Shown here piece by piece: positions 16,207 to 25,083 of a stretch of DNA of 64,000 nucleotides. The first letter of the stretch is position 1; each line of letters opens with the position of its first letter. The translations under genes and the position numbers were made by a program. Location: NCBI GenBank assembly GCA_024231905.1, contig JAAEQC010000041.1, forward strand, positions 85,757-149,756, read 5' to 3'. The notes beneath the pieces were generated by a model. The model was not told the DNA's origin. It saw only the letters and a list, made by a program, of their open reading frames with translations, and searched no databases. Origin of the DNA: a bacterium (GTDB lineage: Bacteria > Krumholzibacteriota > Krumholzibacteriia > LZORAL124-64-63).

Positions 16207-17661
16207 ATGCGCGTCCTGTCCGTCCTCGTCTTCGTTCTGGTGGCCACGGCCGCCGCGGCCGCCGACTTCGACGACCTCTTCGTCGACGCCACCCTGCGCA
16301 TCGACTACTTCCACACGGGCGACGCGACCCACGAGTACGTGTCCGTGGACCAGTTGTGGCGGCAAGGCATCTACGCGGGCAGCCGCACGCGCCTGTTGGA
16401 CGACCTGGACCTCGGCCGCTATTACGCCAAGCTGTACGACGCCGGCAGCGGCGAACTGCTCTGGTCCCGGGGCTTCGACTCCTACTTCGGCGAGTGGCAG
16501 ACCACCACCCCGGCGGCCAACGGCGTGCTACGCACCTACCACGAATCGGCCCTGGCGCCCTACCCGAAAGTCCCGGTGGAGTTCGCCCTGGAAGCGCGGG
16601 ACGCCCACGGCGTGCTGCAGGAAGTCTTCCGCACGGCAATCGATCCGGACGACCCCATGATCCGCCGCGACCCGCCGCCGGCAGGCATCGTCGTCGTGGA
16701 GGCGGCCAAGGGCGGCGACCCTCACGGCTGCGTGGACGTGGCTATCCTCGGCGAGGGCTACACCGCCGACCAGGTGGACGAGTTCGAGCAGGATGTCCGT
16801 CACTTCGCCCAGGTCATGCTCGACCACGAGCCCTACAAGTCCCATGTGGAGCACTTCAACATCTACGGCGTACTGCTGCCGTCCCAGGACGAAGGCTGCG
16901 ACGAGCCCAGCCGCGGCATCCACAAGCGCACGTCCCTGGGCTGCACCTTCGATTCCCTGGGCAGCGAGCGCTACATGCTCACCGAGGACAACCGTGCCCT
17001 ACGGGACGTGGCCCAGGTCGTGCCCTACGACGCTCTCTACGTGCTGGTGAACCACGAACGCTACGGCGGCGGCGGCATCTACAACTCGTTCAACACCTTC
17101 ACCAGCGACAACCAGTGGAGCGACTACGTTTTCCTCCACGAGTTCGGCCACCACTTCGCCGGCCTGGCGGACGAGTACTATTCCTCGTCCACCGCCTACA
17201 ACGACTTCTACCCTCGGGGTGTCGAACCCGGCGAACGGAACATCACCCGCATGCTCGACGGTCGACCGAAATGGGCGGATATCGTGAACGACGGCGTGGC
17301 CATCCCCACGCCGTGGACCAAGTCCGAGTACGACGCCATGGACGGGGCCTACCAGCAGAAACGCGCGGCCATCAACGAACGCATCGCCGCACTGATGCGC
17401 AGCGGCGCGGCCGAGGACGAGATCGCCGCGGCCAAAGCCGAAGGCGAGGAATTGTCCTTGGCCAACCAGCAGAAAATCGACGCCTGGTTCGCCGACAACG
17501 ACGCCCGCGGCCAGGTGGGCGCCTTCGAGGGGGCGGGCTACGCCACCGAGGGCATATTCCGCTCGCAGCTGGACTGCATCATGTTCACCAAGGGCGTGAA
17601 GCCGTTCTGCGCGGCGTGCCGGCGGGGGATCGTCGAGGTGATCGGGAGATACCTGGAGTAG
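16207..17661 (+). CDS. Secreted M64-family (IgA-type) metallopeptidase
   Basis: A 484-residue secreted protease. Start ATG at 16207 follows AAGGAGAGCTCC and gives a signal peptide MRVLSVLVFVLVATAAAAA. A beta-rich N-terminal domain (about 20-165) precedes the peptidase domain, which begins VDVAILGEGYTADQVDEFEQD, a typical M64 opening. The active site is HEFGHH at 311-316 followed by FAGLADEYY; the Asp and Glu after the histidines are as in M64. The C-terminus has CIMFTK-KPFCAACRRGI, a cysteine pair common in the family. M64 enzymes include IgA-cleaving peptidases, but in an environmental organism general protein breakdown is more likely. Confidence 0.9.
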   Translation: MRVLSVLVFVLVATAAAAADFDDLFVDATLRIDYFHTGDATHEYVSVDQLWRQGIYAGSRTRLLDDLDLGRYYAKLYDAGSGELLWSRGFDSYFGEWQTTTPAANGVLRTYHESALAPYPKVPVEFALEARDAHGVLQEVFRTAIDPDDPMIRRDPPPAGIVVVEAAKGGDPHGCVDVAILGEGYTADQVDEFEQDVRHFAQVMLDHEPYKSHVEHFNIYGVLLPSQDEGCDEPSRGIHKRTSLGCTFDSLGSERYMLTEDNRALRDVAQVVPYDALYVLVNHERYGGGGIYNSFNTFTSDNQWSDYVFLHEFGHHFAGLADEYYSSSTAYNDFYPRGVEPGERNITRMLDGRPKWADIVNDGVAIPTPWTKSEYDAMDGAYQQKRAAINERIAALMRSGAAEDEIAAAKAEGEELSLANQQKIDAWFADNDARGQVGAFEGAGYATEGIFRSQLDCIMFTKGVKPFCAACRRGIVEVIGRYLE

Positions 17662-17779
17662 GCCGGACGTAGTCGGGCTCGGCCTCCATGGCGCCATCAC
17701 GCCTCCGTTGCGCCCTCACACCCTTGTTGTACTTTATGCCACCATCATCGACGCGGTCGAAGGGGGCTGACCTTCCGCG

Positions 17780-18595
17780 CTAGTTGAACGGGTTCGGATA
17801 GGCGCGCAGGGCCCAGCCCGACTCCGGCGGCTCACCGCGCTTCATGGGCGCCGTAGCGCGGCCGCCCACCGCTTCTTCCACCTTCGCAACCGGATTCCAC
17901 ACGAGCACCAGATGATCCCCGTTGTGCCTGATCTTGGCTTTGGCGCGCATCAGGTTGTCGTCGGCGGGGTCCCGCAGCAGGACGACCATGTCCTCGTCCA
18001 GTTCGATCATCCCCATGCTCTCACCGGTTTCGTCGTAGGCCGGAATGGCCGGCCGGTCGTAGAGATGGGGAAAGAGGCGCATGTCATCCAGGAGGATCCG
18101 TCCCCGGGCGTTGGTCGTGCCCACGGACTGGTCCTCGCGGAAGGAGCCCATGGCCATCCAGACGTCCACCGTGGACGTGTGCGCGACTTCGCCCGTGTCG
18201 CGATCGAAGCCCTCCAGCTTCATGGTATAGCGTCCCGATAACTGGTGGATGTCCTCTTCGTTGCGACCGTACCACCCGATCCAGTGGTCGCCGGCGAAGT
18301 GCTCCTCGTCGGTCAACACCTGGACCAGTTCGCCTTCGATGTCCTCGACGGTGAGCCGTGTCCGCGCGGCCAGGGGTTGGACCCAGGCCACATGGGTCAC
18401 CGCCTTCACCGGACCCGCGTCCTGCAGGAAGGGGCTGTCGTTCCACAGGGTAAGCTCGAGGCCGGGGACCGGTTCGCCGGCGTTGTCCACCACTTCGATG
18501 GTGACGGCAAAGCGCCCCGACGGGGATCCGTCATCGTCGCCGCAGGCGGGCGTCAGCAGCAGCACCGCCAGGACGAACGGGAACATGCGAGGCAT
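17780..18595 (-). CDS. Lipoprotein ending in a truncated YPNPFN sorting-type motif
   Basis: A 271-residue lipoprotein. Start ATG at 18595 follows GAGGGA, and the lipobox LTPAC is at about residues 13-17. An Ig-like/carboxypeptidase-regulatory-like domain follows (about 30-130, VTIEVVDNAGEPVPGLELTLWN), then a second beta region. The protein ends LRAYPNPFN and stops. YPNPFNP normally opens a ~80-residue C-terminal FlgD-like/T9SS-type sorting domain in FCB-group bacteria. Here it is cut at its first motif, and the downstream bases do not encode the rest in any frame. Either the gene lost its tail or the short motif suffices. Divergent from hypD. Confidence 0.7.
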   Translation of the reverse strand: MPRMFPFVLAVLLLTPACGDDDGSPSGRFAVTIEVVDNAGEPVPGLELTLWNDSPFLQDAGPVKAVTHVAWVQPLAARTRLTVEDIEGELVQVLTDEEHFAGDHWIGWYGRNEEDIHQLSGRYTMKLEGFDRDTGEVAHTSTVDVWMAMGSFREDQSVGTTNARGRILLDDMRLFPHLYDRPAIPAYDETGESMGMIELDEDMVVLLRDPADDNLMRAKAKIRHNGDHLVLVWNPVAKVEEAVGGRATAPMKRGEPPESGWALRAYPNPFN

Positions 18596-18729
18596 GAGAA
18601 CTCCCTCGGGGTAATGAATCTTGCCACGCAAAACAGTCTAACACAGGCAGCGATCGTCATCGCCGGAATGGCGCTCGCGGTCTATCATGGGTGGGAAACA
18701 ACCGGTGAAAGGACCCGCCGCGAGGACTC

Positions 18730-19824
18730 ATGAAATACGTCGATGAATTCCGCGACCCCGCCCTGGCCCGCGCCCTCCTGGACCGCATCGCCGCCACCGT
18801 CACGCGTCCCTGGACCGTCATGGAGATCTGCGGGGGCCAGACCCATTCGATCATGCGCCACGGCATCGACCAGCTCCTGCCCGACGAACTGGAACTGGTC
18901 CACGGCCCCGGCTGCCCCGTGTGTGTCACGCCCCTGGAGACCATCGACCGGGCCCTGGCCATCGCGGAACGGCCCGGGGTGATCATGACCTCCTTCGGCG
19001 ACATGCTCCGGGTGCCCGGCTCCCGGGACGACCTCTTCCGGGTCAAGAGCCGCGGAGGCGACGTGCGCATGGTGGACTCGCCGCTGAAGGCCCTGGAGTT
19101 CGCCCGCCGGGAACCGGAACACGAGGTCGTCTTCCTGGCCGTGGGCTTCGAGACCACCGCCCCGGGGAACGCCATGGCCCTGAAGCAGGCCCGCGCCGAG
19201 GGACTGACCAACTTCTCGGAGATCGTCTCCCACGTACTCGTGCCGCCGGCCATGGAGGCGATCCTCGCCTCGCCCGCCAACCGGGTGCAAGGCTTCCTGG
19301 CGGCGGGCCACGTGTGTACGGTCATGGGCTGGCAGGAGTATGAACCGCTGGCCGAGAAGTACCGGGTGCCCATCGTGCCCACGGGCTTCGAGCCGGTGGA
19401 CATCCTCGAGGGCATCCTGAAGACCGTCGAACTGCTGGAGAGCGGCGATCCCGGCGTGGAGAACCGCTACCTGCGGGCCGTGAAGCGCCAGGGGAATCCG
19501 GCCGCCCGGGCGGTGGTGGACGAGGTCTACGAGGTGTGCGACCGCAAGTGGCGCGGCATCGGCACCATCCCCGCCAGCGGCCTCGGCATCCGCGCGGAGT
19601 ACGCCGACTTCGACGCCGAGAAGAAATTCGCCGTGGCGGACATCAACACCGAGGAACCGGCCGTGTGCATCAGCGGCGAGATCCTCCAGGGACTGAAGAA
19701 GCCCCACGAGTGCCCGGCCTTCGGACAGGAGTGTACGCCGCTGAATCCGTTGGGCGCAACCATGGTCTCCAGCGAAGGCGCCTGCGCGGCCTACCACAAG
19801 TACGCACGGGGGAACCTGCTGTGA
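18730..19824 (+). CDS. hypD: Hydrogenase Fe-CN-CO assembly protein HypD
   Basis: A 364-residue HypD, the scaffold on which the Fe(CN)2CO unit is built with HypC and HypE. The family motifs are seen: [14 protein letters not shown] (residues ~35-48), [13 protein letters not shown] (~60-72), [13 protein letters not shown] (~140) and C-terminal 4Fe-4S cysteines ([37 protein letters not shown]). Start ATG at 18730 is followed by the conserved RDP-like N-terminus. The stop overlaps the hypE start (GTGA). The partner hypC, usually just upstream of hypD, is absent: the upstream neighbour is an unrelated divergent lipoprotein. Confidence 0.97.
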   Translation: MKYVDEFRDPALARALLDRIAATVTRPWTVMEICGGQTHSIMRHGIDQLLPDELELVHGPGCPVCVTPLETIDRALAIAERPGVIMTSFGDMLRVPGSRDDLFRVKSRGGDVRMVDSPLKALEFARREPEHEVVFLAVGFETTAPGNAMALKQARAEGLTNFSEIVSHVLVPPAMEAILASPANRVQGFLAAGHVCTVMGWQEYEPLAEKYRVPIVPTGFEPVDILEGILKTVELLESGDPGVENRYLRAVKRQGNPAARAVVDEVYEVCDRKWRGIGTIPASGLGIRAEYADFDAEKKFAVADINTEEPAVCISGEILQGLKKPHECPAFGQECTPLNPLGATMVSSEGACAAYHKYARGNLL

Positions 19825-20879
19825 GCGACCGTCCCGACTTCGAACAGATGGCCTGCCCCATGCCCCTGCTGGATCACGACACGGTCCAACTCGCCCATGG
19901 CGCCGGCGGCCGCCTTTCGGCCGACCTCATCGACAAGCTCATCCTGCCCCGCTTCACCTCCACCGAACTGGACCGGCTGGAGGACCAGGCCGTCCTGGAC
20001 CTGCCGCCCGGTCGCGTGGCCTTTTCCACCGACACCTTCGTGGTCAGTCCGGTCTTTTTTCCTGGCGGGGACATCGGCGACCTGGCGGTCAACGGCACGG
20101 TGAACGACGTGGCCATGAGTGGCGCCGAACCGATGGCCCTTTCGGTAGGCTTCGTGCTGGAGGAAGGACTGCCGCTGGCGGACTTCCACCGCATCCTCTG
20201 CTCCATGGAGGCCGCCTCCCGGTCCGCCGGCGTGCGCGTGGTCACCGGCGACACCAAGGTCGTCGACCGCGGCAGCTGCGATCGGATCTTCATCAACACG
20301 TCCGGCGTGGGCGTGGTGCCGGCGGGACTCGACCTGGGCGCGGCGCGCATCGCCCCCGGCGACGCGGTCGTCCTCAGCGGCACCCTGGCCGACCACGGCA
20401 TGGCTGTCATGTCCGTGCGCGAGGGACTGAGTTTCCAGTCCTCCATCGCCAGCGACACCTGCGCGCTCCAGGGACTCGTCCGCGCTATTCTCGACGTGTG
20501 CCCGCAAGCGAAGGCCCTGCGCGACCCCACTCGGGGCGGCGCCGCCACCACCTTGAATGAATTCGCGGCGGCGGCGCGGGTAGGTATCAAGATCGACGAA
20601 GGGGCGCTACCGGTGCGGGACGACGTCCGTGGCGCCTGCGAGATCCTCGGCCTGGACCCGCTCTACGTGGCCAACGAGGGCAAACTCGTGGCCGTGGTGC
20701 CGGGCGCGGCGGCAGACGCGGTGGTGACCGCCATGCGCCAATGCCCGGAGGGGCGCGAGGCCGTGGTCATCGGCCAGGTGGTGGCCGACCACCCGGGCTG
20801 CGTGACCCTGAGAACCGGCCTGGGCGCCGAACGCATCGTCGACATGCCCGTGGGAGAACAATTGCCCCGGATTTGTTGA
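19821..20879 (+). CDS. hypE: Hydrogenase cyanide-ligand synthesis protein HypE
   Basis: A 352-residue HypE of the PurM/AIR-synthase fold that dehydrates the HypF-made thiocarboxamide to the thiocyanate donating CN to iron. It shows [66 protein letters not shown] and the essential C-terminal PRIC with the terminal cysteine that is carbamoylated. Start GTG at 19821 overlaps the hypD stop. Earlier in-frame starts lie inside hypD. Confidence 0.97.
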   Translation: MSDRPDFEQMACPMPLLDHDTVQLAHGAGGRLSADLIDKLILPRFTSTELDRLEDQAVLDLPPGRVAFSTDTFVVSPVFFPGGDIGDLAVNGTVNDVAMSGAEPMALSVGFVLEEGLPLADFHRILCSMEAASRSAGVRVVTGDTKVVDRGSCDRIFINTSGVGVVPAGLDLGAARIAPGDAVVLSGTLADHGMAVMSVREGLSFQSSIASDTCALQGLVRAILDVCPQAKALRDPTRGGAATTLNEFAAAARVGIKIDEGALPVRDDVRGACEILGLDPLYVANEGKLVAVVPGAAADAVVTAMRQCPEGREAVVIGQVVADHPGCVTLRTGLGAERIVDMPVGEQLPRIC

Positions 20880-20898
20880 GCCCGTGGAGGGAGACCCC

Positions 20899-21306
20899 AT
20901 GAAGCACTGCCCGAACCCCGAATGCCGCGGCCTGAAGAAGTTCAGGATCATATCCGAGTACGAGGACGCGGTGGAGGTGTGCGCCGACTGCGGCGCCGAT
21001 CTCGTGCCGGGCCCCGCGCCGCAGGTGCCGGACAAGGACCCACTCGCACCGTCACCCGACCCGGACCTGGAGCTGGCCACTTTGGTGGTCACCCGCAACG
21101 AGTCCGAGCTCCTGGTCCTGCAGAGCCTCCTGGAGGCGGCCGGCATCCCCTACCTCTGCCGGGGCGAGCAGATCCAGGATCTCTTCGGCTTCGGCCGGCT
21201 GGTGGCGGTGAACCCCATCACCGGGCCGGTGGAGGTGCAGGTGCCGGCGACGGACCTGCCCGCTGCCCAGCGCATCCTGGCCGAGCGCGAGGAGAACCAC
21301 GACTGA
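20899..21306 (+). CDS. Zinc-ribbon/DUF2007-type small protein
   Basis: A 135-residue protein. The N-terminal zinc ribbon CPNPEC and CADCG (residues ~3-32) is followed by a Pro/Asp linker. A DUF2007-like domain follows (about 58-130, LATLVVTRNESELLVLQSLLEAAGIPYLC and later PVEVQVPATDLPAAQRILAE). DUF2007 proteins are described as putative signal-transducing or PII-like, with no proven function. Start ATG at 20899 has GGAGGG 6 bases upstream. It follows hypE by 19 bases and probably shares its transcript, without a known role in hydrogenase maturation. Confidence 0.8.
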   Translation: MKHCPNPECRGLKKFRIISEYEDAVEVCADCGADLVPGPAPQVPDKDPLAPSPDPDLELATLVVTRNESELLVLQSLLEAAGIPYLCRGEQIQDLFGFGRLVAVNPITGPVEVQVPATDLPAAQRILAEREENHD

Positions 21307-21325
21307 CGCCCATCCCTGAACGCCA

Positions 21326-21353
21326 GGAGCCGGCCCCCGTGGGGACCGGCTCC
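21326..21353. terminator. GC-rich hairpin between convergent genes
   Basis: GGAGCCGGCCCCC (21326-21338) pairs with GGGGACCGGCTCC (21341-21353) with one mismatch. It lies between the convergent DUF2007 gene and the 21380 gene. There is no U-rich tail, so it may act as a weak bidirectional terminator. Confidence 0.5.
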
Positions 21354-21379
21354 TTCGTCGGCGACCGAAGCTCGCGTCG

Positions 21380-22294
21380 CTACCGGTACATGGCCTTGAG
21401 GGCGCCGAAGCTCACGTCCTCCTCGTCGGCCGGGATGTCGTCGAAGGCCTTGTCCACGTCCTCCAGGGCGGCGGTCACGGCGGACCCGTCAGCCGGCACG
21501 TCCTTGCAGCCGGAGAAATTGAGGCGCAGAAGCGGTCCGATGAGACGCCGCACCGTCGGCAACTCCTGGCGCAGGGAACTGTAGGCCATGTGACGGCGGC
21601 TGTAACGGTGGAACGGGGAGTGGACCGCCAGCCAGGCGTCGGCGGCAACGATGACCTCGTCCACGCCGGCGTCGGGATTGAGGATGAGGTTGAACTTCGC
21701 CGCCACCACCTGGCGCGCCAGCATCACCGGTAACCGGCCCCGGTTGCGTCGCTTCAGCAGCTGCATGATAGCGTTCTCGTCGAGGATCTGGCCGCCGAGT
21801 TCGAGCTGCCGGCCGGGCCACTCGTCCGGATGATTCCGGTACCAGACGGGCGGATAGGCGCAAACGGTCACGATGGGGTCGACCCCGTCGCCAGGCTCGG
21901 TGCCGCAGTCGAGACTCGCCGTGAAGGCGGCCGTGTCGCGATTCTCGGCGTCCGGCTCCATGTCCAGCAGCAGGAAATCCCCGCGCACGGTCCACCCGTC
22001 GCTGGGCGTATTCGTCCACGATCCACTCAGGGGCATGGCGGCGGACTGCCCGGCATCGAAGACCAGCCAGTCGGCGTACTCGGAACGTTCGACCTCCACG
22101 CCGTCCGTATCGGAAAGCACGACGGCGTATTCGAGACGCATCATGCGCGCGTATTCCCGATAGTAGACCGTGGCGTCCACGGACCACCCGTTGCAGTCCG
22201 CACGACCTTCGAAGGCCGTGAACTCCGTAAGCTGTGCCATTGCAGGCGTAGCTGCGATCGCCAACAGGGTCAGAAGAAGTGTCGTCGTTCTCAT
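21380..22294 (-). CDS. Secreted hypothetical protein
   Basis: A 304-residue exported protein. Start ATG at 22294 follows GGGGAGGACGAC and opens a signal peptide (MRTTTLLLTLLAIAATPAMA). The first mature half looks beta-rich (WSVDATVYYREYARMMRLEYAVVLSDTDG). The second half is helical with Arg-rich segments (QLLKRRNRGRLPVMLARQVVAAKFNLI). The latter recalls segments in proteins that accompany Ig-like surface domains in FCB genomes. One Cys pair lies around residues 158-169 and one at the end (FSGCKD). No known family recognised. It is divergent from the metal-efflux operon. Confidence 0.7.
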   Translation of the reverse strand: MRTTTLLLTLLAIAATPAMAQLTEFTAFEGRADCNGWSVDATVYYREYARMMRLEYAVVLSDTDGVEVERSEYADWLVFDAGQSAAMPLSGSWTNTPSDGWTVRGDFLLLDMEPDAENRDTAAFTASLDCGTEPGDGVDPIVTVCAYPPVWYRNHPDEWPGRQLELGGQILDENAIMQLLKRRNRGRLPVMLARQVVAAKFNLILNPDAGVDEVIVAADAWLAVHSPFHRYSRRHMAYSSLRQELPTVRRLIGPLLRLNFSGCKDVPADGSAVTAALEDVDKAFDDIPADEEDVSFGALKAMYR

Positions 22295-22441
22295 GTCGTC
22301 CTCCCCGATGATCGTCGCTCCCCGTGGCGGATCGATCGCGTCGCCGATCCAGGGTGGGACATGCAGCAATCGGGCCGGGAATCACACGAACACCCGCGAC
22401 GGACCTTGCCGCGACAGGAAGTTTCTACGATCTTCAACCCC

Positions 22442-22789
22442 ATGAAGATCGTGTCCGGCATCGTCCTCCTGGTGGCCGTCCTGACCCTGATCGTGGCTCC
22501 GGTCACGTGCAGCGGCGGGCTGCTCGTCCATTGTTGCGCCCCCGAGGATTCCGACCACGGGGACGATCATCACGAACACGCCTGTCCCGTGGACCCCTGC
22601 AACCGCGACACGGTGATCATGGCGGGCAAGTCCCTGGACGACGACTCTCCCGACGGGTCCGACAGTCCCTCGTTCCTGCCGGCGGACGTTCGCCGGCCGG
22701 TGAGCCGCGCCGTTGGTGTGCGGTGGACCGGTATGCCGCTCCTTGTCTCTTCGTCATCCGCGGCGTCGTTCCTGCCCCTGCTCTGCTGA
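22442..22789 (+). CDS. Small His/Cys-rich exported protein at the head of the efflux operon
   Basis: A 115-residue protein. A hydrophobic N-terminal segment (MKIVSGIVLLVAVLTLIVAPVTC) may be a signal or anchor. A dense cluster of likely metal ligands follows between residues 30 and 55: HCCAPE, DHGDDHHEHACPVDPC. The tail is Ser/Pro-rich and hydrophobic. The gene precedes a CusCBA/CzcCBA-type pump by 90 bases, so a periplasmic metal-binding or sensing role is a reasonable inference. No family recognised. Start ATG is the only one giving a signal-like N-terminus. Confidence 0.6.
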   Translation: MKIVSGIVLLVAVLTLIVAPVTCSGGLLVHCCAPEDSDHGDDHHEHACPVDPCNRDTVIMAGKSLDDDSPDGSDSPSFLPADVRRPVSRAVGVRWTGMPLLVSSSSAASFLPLLC

Positions 22790-22879
22790 TTTCCTCCGTC
22801 TCTTCGCTTTCGAAGGCGAGTCCGGTGCCCCCGTGGGGCGCGGCGCTCGCCCCTGGCACCCGTGACGGAGGAATCTTTC

Positions 22880-24151
22880 ATGACGACACGACGAATCCCA
22901 TTGCTCCTGATGCTGGCGGTGTGGAGCGTAGCCGGCGGCGGCGGAGCCGAGGAGGTCCTGACCTTCGACGAGGCCTGGCATCTGGTCCGTGACCGGCACC
23001 CGGCCCTGACAGCGGCCGCGGCCGACCTCGAGGCCCGGGAGGCCGACCTGGACCAGGCCGGACGCCTGCCCAACCCCGAACTGGAATTCGAGATCGAGAA
23101 CTTCGCCGGCAGCGGCGAGTTCGGCGGTTTCGAAGCGACCGACATGACCCTCGCCCTGTCCCAGACCTGGGAACGGGGCGGCAAGGCTGCGGGACGGCAG
23201 GCCGTGGCCGCGGGTGAGATCGCCGTCAGCCGCGCCGCCGGCGGCATGGCGCGCCAGGAATTGCGCGCCGATCTGGCCCGGGCCTTCATCCAGGTGCTGG
23301 CCAGCCAGCGACGCGTGGACCTGGCCGACTCCCTGGCCCACCTGGCCGAAGAGGACAGGATCGCCGTGGACCGACGCGTGGCCGCCGGCGCCGAGAGCCG
23401 CATCTCCGCCCAGCGGGCGCGCCTCGAGGCCGCCGGCGCCCGCCGTGGACGGGACCGGACGCGGCAGGAATGGCAGGCCGCCCGCGAGCGTCTCGGCGCC
23501 CTGTGGGGTGACGACCTGGCCGGGTTCGCCCGGGTCGCCGGCGACTTCGACGCCATCGTCCCGGTCCCGGACTGGCCGGAGTTGTTGGCGGGGCTGGAAT
23601 CGAGTCCATCGGCGCGCCTGCGGGCGGCGGAAACGGAGCGGGCCCGCGCGGCTACTGGCTTGGCCCGGAGCCTCGGCGCCGTGGACCTGACCACTTCCGC
23701 CGGTGTGCGCCACTTCCGCGGTCCCGGCGACAACGCTTTCATGATCTCCGTAGGTGTTCCTCTGGCTGTCCGGGATAACGGGAGTGACGCCCGTCGCGCC
23801 GCTGCGGCCGACCTGGCCCGGTCCGAAGCGGAGTCCCGTGCCTCCCTCGTGGACCTCAAAGCCGCCGCCAACGAGGCGCGAACCCGCCTGGCCACCAGCC
23901 AGGCCGACGTCCTGGCCATGCGCCGGAACCTGCTGCCCGCCGCGGCCACCGCCTTGGCCGAAGCGCGCAGCGCCTACGCCCGCGGCGCCTACTCCCTGAC
24001 CGACCTGCTGTCCCTGCATCGGACGTGGACCGAGTGGCAACTGGCCCACGTCGACGCCCTCACCCGGCACCACCTGGCCGCCATCGATCTGGCGGTCCTG
24101 CTCGGCGAGCCCGCCGGCGTGCCCGCCCGGACCACGGAGGAGACCCCATGA
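22880..24151 (+). CDS. Outer-membrane efflux protein (TolC/CusC/CzcC family)
   Basis: A 423-residue outer-membrane factor. A signal peptide is followed by two repeats of long helices: LTFDEAWHLVRDRHPALTAAAADLEAREAD (~25-55) and RLPNPELEFEIENFAGSGEFGG, the CzcC/CusC signature of beta-barrel entry after helix 1. Coiled-coil stretches rich in Ala/Arg/Glu then run to the end. Start ATG at 22880 has GGAGG 8 bases upstream. The stop overlaps the adaptor start (ATGA). It forms the exit duct for the adaptor and RND pump encoded next. Confidence 0.9.
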   Translation: MTTRRIPLLLMLAVWSVAGGGGAEEVLTFDEAWHLVRDRHPALTAAAADLEAREADLDQAGRLPNPELEFEIENFAGSGEFGGFEATDMTLALSQTWERGGKAAGRQAVAAGEIAVSRAAGGMARQELRADLARAFIQVLASQRRVDLADSLAHLAEEDRIAVDRRVAAGAESRISAQRARLEAAGARRGRDRTRQEWQAARERLGALWGDDLAGFARVAGDFDAIVPVPDWPELLAGLESSPSARLRAAETERARAATGLARSLGAVDLTTSAGVRHFRGPGDNAFMISVGVPLAVRDNGSDARRAAAADLARSEAESRASLVDLKAAANEARTRLATSQADVLAMRRNLLPAAATALAEARSAYARGAYSLTDLLSLHRTWTEWQLAHVDALTRHHLAAIDLAVLLGEPAGVPARTTEETP

Positions 24152-25074
24152 GCTTGCCTATCATCATCGCGATCTCGGTCCTGCTTGCCGCCGCCCCCGC
24201 GGTAGCCCAGGACGACCTTGAACATGACGATCACGAAGCCGAAGCCCATGAGGAACTCGTGGTCATGGACGCCACCACCCGTGCCGAGTTCGGCATCGAG
24301 ATCACAGCGGCCGGGCCCGGCGTGCTGCGCCTGCGCCGCACCCTGCCCGGCGAGGTCCGCGCCAACGCCGACCGTCTCGCCCACATCGTCCCCCGCTACG
24401 AGGGCATCGTGCACGACGTCCGGGCGGCCGTGGGCGACCGGGTCCGCGCCGGCCAGACCCTGGCCGTGGTGGAGGGCGACGCCAGCCTGACCGAGTTCAA
24501 TGTCCGCACCGCCCTCGGCGGCACGGTCATCGAACGCCATGTGAGCCTGGGTGAGGCCGTGTCCCGGGACCAAGCCCTCTTCGTGGTGGCCGACCTGGAT
24601 TCCGTGTGGATCGACATCGCCGTCTACCTGCGCGATCTGGACGCCGTGCGCGAAGGCGATCCGGTGACCGTCAGCTGCGGTCGCCACGACGCCGGTATCG
24701 CCGCGCGCATCGGCTACGTGGCCCCGGTGGTGGACGAAGCCACGCGCACGGCCACGGCGCGGGTCGTCCTGCCCAACGGCGACCGCCACTGGCGGCCGGG
24801 CATGTTCGTGACCGCGGTCCTGGAGACGAGCGCCGAACCGGTGGACGTGGCCGTGCTGCCGTCCGCCGTGTTCAACGTGGAGGGCCGCACCTGCGTCTTC
24901 GTGGAGACCGACGAGGGCTTCGTACCCCGGCCCGTGACCGTGGGGCGGCGTACCGACGACCTGCTGGAGATCACCGCCGGACTCGCCCCCGACGAGCCCT
25001 ACGTGGTCCACGGCGGTTTCACCCTCAAGGCTGAACTCGAAAAGGCGTCGTTCGGCGACGGCCACAACCACTAG
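24148..25074 (+). CDS. Efflux RND periplasmic adaptor (CusB/CzcB family)
   Basis: A 308-residue membrane-fusion protein with a signal peptide (MSLPIIIAISVLLAAAPAVAQ) and a His/Asp/Glu-rich mature N-terminus (DDLEHDDHEAEAHEE) that may bind metal. The lipoyl half-motifs VPRYEGIVHDVRAAVGDRVRAGQTLAVVEG and GTVIERHVSLGEAVSRDQALFVVADLDSVWI flank a very short hairpin, as in CzcB-like adaptors. Beta-barrel and membrane-proximal domains follow, and the C-terminus ends GDGHNH. Shorter than classic CusB (~400) because the helical hairpin is reduced. It sits between the outer-membrane and pump genes. Confidence 0.92.
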   Translation: MSLPIIIAISVLLAAAPAVAQDDLEHDDHEAEAHEELVVMDATTRAEFGIEITAAGPGVLRLRRTLPGEVRANADRLAHIVPRYEGIVHDVRAAVGDRVRAGQTLAVVEGDASLTEFNVRTALGGTVIERHVSLGEAVSRDQALFVVADLDSVWIDIAVYLRDLDAVREGDPVTVSCGRHDAGIAARIGYVAPVVDEATRTATARVVLPNGDRHWRPGMFVTAVLETSAEPVDVAVLPSAVFNVEGRTCVFVETDEGFVPRPVTVGRRTDDLLEITAGLAPDEPYVVHGGFTLKAELEKASFGDGHNH

Positions 25075-25083
25075 GAGCCTGCC

